From an uncultured Chlorobiales bacterium (lineage in GTDB: Bacteria; Bacteroidota; Chlorobiia; Chlorobiales; Thermochlorobacteraceae), in NCBI GenBank assembly GCA_937959145.1, contig CALGMC010000302.1:1-10095 (forward strand): a DNA stretch of 10,095 nucleotides. Direction: 5' to 3'. The notes beneath the pieces were generated by a model, which did not search any database, was not told the origin of the DNA, and saw only the letters and a program-made list of their open reading frames with translations. Below, in pieces: positions 7,187 through 10,095 of the stretch (positions are counted from its first letter, which is position 1; every line of letters starts with the position of its first letter). Position numbers and translations under genes: made by a program.

Positions 7187-8251
7187 ATGAAAAATGACTC
7201 GAGGCAATTTGGCGCAAAGTCCAACAAGAAACTTCACAAAATTATGACTCGATTTCTACTTTTACTTTTGCTTGTGGGGATGTCGCTCAATGCGAAGGGG
7301 CAATCGCTATTTCCGAATTTGGGCGGACAGCGCACGGGCATTTCGGGATTGCAGTTTCTCAAAATTCCCATCAGTGCGGAGCAGGCGGCACTTGCAGGCG
7401 CAAACACGACAACCGCGTCCGATGCGTCAGCGATGTTCATCAATCCTGCCACAGCAGTTGAAGTCGAGCGCAATAGCCTTTCGTTTTCATATTCGCCTTG
7501 GTTTGCGGAACTTGCGCACTCGTCGGCAAGCATGGTCTATAAGCCCACGAGCGATTGGGCAGTCGGCTTGGGATTTATCGCGCTCAACACGCCGAATATG
7601 CCCGTAACGACGGAACTCAATCCTGATGGCACAGGCGAAACCTTTGCTTACGGCGACATTTCCGCCTCGCTCTTGCTCGCAAGGCGTTTGACCACACAAT
7701 TTAGTTTTGGCATAACGGCAAGTTTCGTTCAACAAACCATCGCCTCGCTTCAATTCAGAACGTATCTCATCGATGCGGGCGTGTGCTACAAAATTCCATT
7801 TGCGGGCATGCGGCTTGCCGCCGTCTTTCAACACTTTGGCGGAAGTGCAAGCACAAAGGGCAGAGCAGAAGTCGTGAGTCCGTCGCTCAACGGCACAGAG
7901 ATTCGCGATTCATTTGACGACATCGACCCGCCAACCTTTTTCCGATTAGCCGTCTCGATAGACCCGATTTCTACGCCGACGCAAAAACTGACCGTCTTCG
8001 CGCAACTCAATCACCCGAACGACAATGTCGAGACCGTTTCCATCGCGCTCGAATATGCATGGCGGCAACTGCTGTTTCTGCGCACAGGCTACAACACTGG
8101 ACGCGAAGAACAAACCTTTCCCGATTTAGGTGCAGGCTTGCGATACAACATCGGCTTCGCCTTGCTCCGATTCGATTACGCATTTGTGAATTTCAAAACG
8201 CTGGGCGCAACGCATCGGCTTACGCTCTCGCTCGGCGGATTCAACTTGTAA
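7187..8251 (+). CDS. PorV/PorQ-family outer-membrane beta-barrel protein
   Basis: The mature N-terminal region reads GLQFLKIPISAEQAALAGAN, then ASDASAMFINPA. This is the PorV/PorQ (UPF0164-like) signature, normally close to FLKIGxGARAAxxGGA and DDASAxxxNPAG. The family adopts a FadL-like barrel. PorV shuttles T9SS substrates from the translocon to the attachment complex, while many paralogues have unknown roles. Amphipathic strands run to the end, with the family-like THRLTLSLGGF near the C-terminus; the last residue is Leu rather than Phe. Start choice: ATG 7187 has a nearby Shine-Dalgarno, but ATG 7244 gives a classical signal peptide (MTRFLLLLLLVGMSLNAKG|Q), so the first 19 residues from 7187 may be untranslated or an extended n-region. 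The gene is 10 bp after the TonB-dependent receptor gene and 16 bp before the next lipoprotein gene, so co-expression is likely. The family call is firm; whether this paralogue serves T9SS is inference. Confidence 0.85.
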   Translation: MKNDSRQFGAKSNKKLHKIMTRFLLLLLLVGMSLNAKGQSLFPNLGGQRTGISGLQFLKIPISAEQAALAGANTTTASDASAMFINPATAVEVERNSLSFSYSPWFAELAHSSASMVYKPTSDWAVGLGFIALNTPNMPVTTELNPDGTGETFAYGDISASLLLARRLTTQFSFGITASFVQQTIASLQFRTYLIDAGVCYKIPFAGMRLAAVFQHFGGSASTKGRAEVVSPSLNGTEIRDSFDDIDPPTFFRLAVSIDPISTPTQKLTVFAQLNHPNDNVETVSIALEYAWRQLLFLRTGYNTGREEQTFPDLGAGLRYNIGFALLRFDYAFVNFKTLGATHRLTLSLGGFNL

Positions 8252-8255
8252 GGAG
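8250..8255 (+). promoter_or_regulatory. Shine-Dalgarno that decides the NHL lipoprotein start
   Basis: AAGGAG overlaps the TAA stop of the PorV-like gene. It directly abuts ATG 8256, which is too close to be used with it, and lies 12 nt before ATG 8268. That spacing resembles the 11 nt seen before TTG 2403, so 8268 is favoured as the start. Confidence 0.5.
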
Positions 8256-8267
8256 ATGTTCAAACTT

Positions 8268-9497
8268 ATGGCAAAGACGATACGAAACACCATCAGCATC
8301 GCCGTGCTGACCTTGCTTTCTGCAAGTTGCGGCGAGAAATTGGATTTCAGTCAATTTCCTGCAACAAATGTCAACGACCCTGTGCCTGTGCGCTACATTC
8401 CATTGCCATGGGCGGCGTCTGCAAGGAACACGTTTAACCGTCCTACCGATATTATCGCAGGCTACGACGGCACATTTTATTTCATCGAAGAAGGCGAGAG
8501 CCGCGTTGTCAATCTTGATGCGTCGGGGGAAGTGATGAGCACCTCGCGCCCAATTCGTAAGCCCATTGCGATTGCACAAACGCGCAACATGCAACTGTTG
8601 GTAACGGCGGTCGATACGATTCGTCTCGGCGGCACGCTTGTCGAGCAAGCCGTGATTTTGAGGCTCAATTTGGTCGATACTGTCGGTGGCTTGCCGCGCA
8701 GAAGAAATTTGAGCGATGTCGTGCCTGAAGTCGTCTTTCGTCATCCAACGCCATCGATTGCGCAAGCCAATGCAAATGTGCGCTACACAGGCATCGCCAC
8801 ATTTTTTGATAACTCCTTTATCGTCTCGCGAACAGGCGCGATTCGTTCCGACAATCCCGCCGTTTCAAGCAATGCAATGTTGCTCTTTCCGCGTGGGTTT
8901 GATGTCAATAGTTCGAATCCTGCCCTGCGCGAGCCGGGCAATGTGCCGCTTCGTGTGAATGGGAATGGGTATGGATTTGCCGATTCAGTTTCAAGCGTTA
9001 CGACCTTAGCCGTGCCGCCACAATCGCCTGATGTGAATAGTTCATTTGATTTTCTCTTCACGACGGTTGTGCCAACTCAGCCGTTCAAAGTGCATCGTGT
9101 GCGGTTTCTTCAAACTTCAGCGGGCGATGTTTTTTCACCTGACGAATCGCTCCTAAACCAGAACACGGCTTTGGGTACGCGCTTTCTCGGAGAGCCTGAC
9201 CGCTTCTTGCGCCCCGCCGATATTAGCGTTGCAGGAAATTTTATTTTCATTGTGGATTCCGAACAAAACAAATTCTATCAATTCACTTCGCAAGGCGTTG
9301 AAGGTGTGCCACCGCCGCCAAATGCTGAAGACCGTCGCAATGTCATCGTCTCGTTTAGTCAATTTGGATTGGACGAAAGAAATCCTGACCAGTTGAATAA
9401 CCCGCGAGGTGTCTGCTTCTTGCGCCCGTATCTCTACATTTCCGACACGAACAACGGACGCATTTTGCGAATGATTCTGACCAGCGATTTGGATTAA
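8268..9497 (+). CDS. NHL/beta-propeller-like lipoprotein
   Basis: From ATG 8268 a 20-residue signal ends at SASC|GEKL (Cys21). The serine at -3 is a non-classical lipobox residue, so lipidation is likely but not certain. Strand patterns of an NHL-type propeller appear at residues about 56 (FNRPTDIIAGYDGTFYFIEE), about 313 (FLRPADISVAGNFIFIVDSE) and about 376 (LNNPRGVCFLRPYLYISDTN, followed by NGRILRM). Each has the NHL order: Pro-x-(D/G)-(I/V), strand, D-x-x-N/x-R-I/V. The middle region is less regular, so the number of blades is uncertain. NHL propellers usually bind proteins or glycans rather than catalyse. As the last gene of the run it may be a surface or periplasmic partner of the upstream receptor and PorV-like barrel; that link rests only on gene order. 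It ends 27 bp before the convergent DegV gene. Confidence 0.8.
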   Translation: MAKTIRNTISIAVLTLLSASCGEKLDFSQFPATNVNDPVPVRYIPLPWAASARNTFNRPTDIIAGYDGTFYFIEEGESRVVNLDASGEVMSTSRPIRKPIAIAQTRNMQLLVTAVDTIRLGGTLVEQAVILRLNLVDTVGGLPRRRNLSDVVPEVVFRHPTPSIAQANANVRYTGIATFFDNSFIVSRTGAIRSDNPAVSSNAMLLFPRGFDVNSSNPALREPGNVPLRVNGNGYGFADSVSSVTTLAVPPQSPDVNSSFDFLFTTVVPTQPFKVHRVRFLQTSAGDVFSPDESLLNQNTALGTRFLGEPDRFLRPADISVAGNFIFIVDSEQNKFYQFTSQGVEGVPPPPNAEDRRNVIVSFSQFGLDERNPDQLNNPRGVCFLRPYLYISDTNNGRILRMILTSDLD

Positions 9498-9517
9498 AAA
9501 CAAGATGGGAAAAGAGA

Positions 9518-9532
9518 GGCGACCTTATCGCC
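9518..9532 (-). terminator. Weak candidate intrinsic terminator of the DegV gene
   Basis: On the minus strand GGCGA and TCGCC form a 5-bp stem around TAAGG, followed by CTCTCTTTTCCC, a modest U-rich tail. The stem overlaps the stop codon of the DegV gene (TTA on the plus strand at 9525-9527). A competing stem, CTTATCG/CGATAAG (9524-9530 with 9533-9539), uses some of the same bases, so only one can form. The short stem and broken U-tract keep confidence low. No terminator is visible for the plus-strand operon. Confidence 0.3.
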
Positions 9533-10095
9533 CGATAAGTTGCATCACGTTTAAGTCGCCGTTAAGAATGGCAACGCCAACGGCTTTCGGACCAGCATAG
9601 AAACCAACTGCAGGGCATAAACTTGAAACCACCGACCCCAGTCCGCTCGAAGCCAGTTCCATGCGAAACGAAGTGAGCGGCGCGAGTTGCTCCATGTCGC
9701 TCATGCTTCCTGCAAAGACAATTCCGACCTTGTCAAAAGACTGCGTTTCTTGCAATCGGTTCATGGTAAGAGTTTGCATTTCTTTCAAGGCGTTGTCGAA
9801 GCCTTTGAATTTATCATGCTTTGCGACGTCGTTCTTGTTGAAGGCAAGAATTATTTTTTGGTCTAACGCCGAAGCAATACCCGTTTCAAGCAGTGAGATT
9901 TTTGTAATCTCTTTTCCGTTACGCAGATAAGACAAATCGGACGGAACAAGGTAGAAAAAAATTTTATCGGCAAGCGACTCCAATTCGTTGGCGAATTTGG
10001 TAAAGTTGATTTCGTCGTAGAGTAGTTCGGCGGCGCGAAGCACGAGTAGCCCTAAGCCAATGGAAGTGCTTTTTGAATTGAGCACGCGAATTTGA
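9525..10095 (-). CDS. DegV-family protein (fatty-acid-binding, FakB-like), 5'-partial
   Basis: The frame runs off the window edge (Q-I-R-V-L-N-S-K-S before the nominal GTG at 10085), so the start lies outside. About 190 codons remain of a family usually near 280, meaning most of the N-terminal domain is missing from view. Recognisable DegV features are LNSKSTSIGLGLLVLRAAEL (family pattern IDSxSxSxGLGLLV), FYLVPSDLSYLRNGKEITKI (VxxLxYLxxGGRI), and the C-terminal VGFYAGPKAVGVAIL (family pattern IGTHTGPGALGVAF). DegV/FakB proteins bind a fatty acid and present its carboxylate to a FakA kinase. The His of the GTHTGPG motif is Tyr here, and the Arg normally found in the RxxKA segment appears to be replaced (KGFDNAL), so the ligand or partner may differ. 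It is transcribed towards the operon and is probably functionally separate. Confidence 0.82.
   Translation of the reverse strand, partial: QIRVLNSKSTSIGLGLLVLRAAELLYDEINFTKFANELESLADKIFFYLVPSDLSYLRNGKEITKISLLETGIASALDQKIILAFNKNDVAKHDKFKGFDNALKEMQTLTMNRLQETQSFDKVGIVFAGSMSDMEQLAPLTSFRMELASSGLGSVVSSLCPAVGFYAGPKAVGVAILNGDLNVMQLIGR

Noticed and set aside
4306..8251. SusC/SusD glycan-uptake locus
   Set aside because: The receptor has no adjacent SusD-type lipoprotein, no glycoside hydrolase is present, and the neighbour is a PorV-like barrel.
10083..10085. GTG as the start of the DegV gene
   Set aside because: The frame continues to the window edge and the family needs roughly 90 more N-terminal residues.

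Overview
The window looks like a chromosomal stretch from a diderm of the Bacteroidota/Chlorobiota (FCB) group. The clearest evidence is a C-terminal type IX secretion (T9SS) type A sorting domain on the first protein (NYPNPFNP, then VYDVLGREV, then SGIYFYRL, ending in KKMLLVK). Supporting this are a TonB-dependent receptor with a carboxypeptidase-regulatory-like N-terminal domain, a PorV/PorQ-type outer-membrane protein, and two predicted lipoproteins. Base composition looks roughly balanced, and some genes have recognisable Shine-Dalgarno sequences. Both would fit the Chlorobiota/Ignavibacteria side better than Bacteroides, but this placement is inference.

Layout. (1) 2-2173 (+): the 3' part of a large T9SS cargo protein, built from OB-fold-like modules around an Ig/Fn3-like domain. 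Its 5' end lies outside the window. (2) 2174-2402: a 229-bp non-coding spacer holding two long imperfect palindromes in a row, a short hairpin, and a hairpin whose loop displays the Shine-Dalgarno sequence of the next gene. (3) 2403-9497 (+): four tightly spaced genes, probably one operon. They encode a large lipoprotein with an EF-hand-like loop, an Oar-like TonB-dependent receptor (956 aa), a PorV/PorQ-like beta-barrel, and an NHL/beta-propeller-like lipoprotein. Gaps are 58, 10 and 16 bp. (4) 9525-10095 (-): a convergent DegV-family (fatty-acid-binding) gene whose 5' end is cut by the window edge. No gene-free stretch exceeds 300 bp.

How they may work together. The four-gene run has the components of a cell-surface assembly: an energised outer-membrane channel (TonB-dependent receptor), a PorV/PorQ-type barrel of the family that shuttles or anchors T9SS substrates, and two lipid-anchored partners. 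It follows a T9SS cargo gene. In Myxococcus the Oar TonB-dependent receptor is needed for secretion of a protein, so export or surface display of a protein is a testable alternative to nutrient uptake. No enzyme active site is visible in any of the four genes, so the substrate is unknown. The DegV gene is convergent and probably unrelated.
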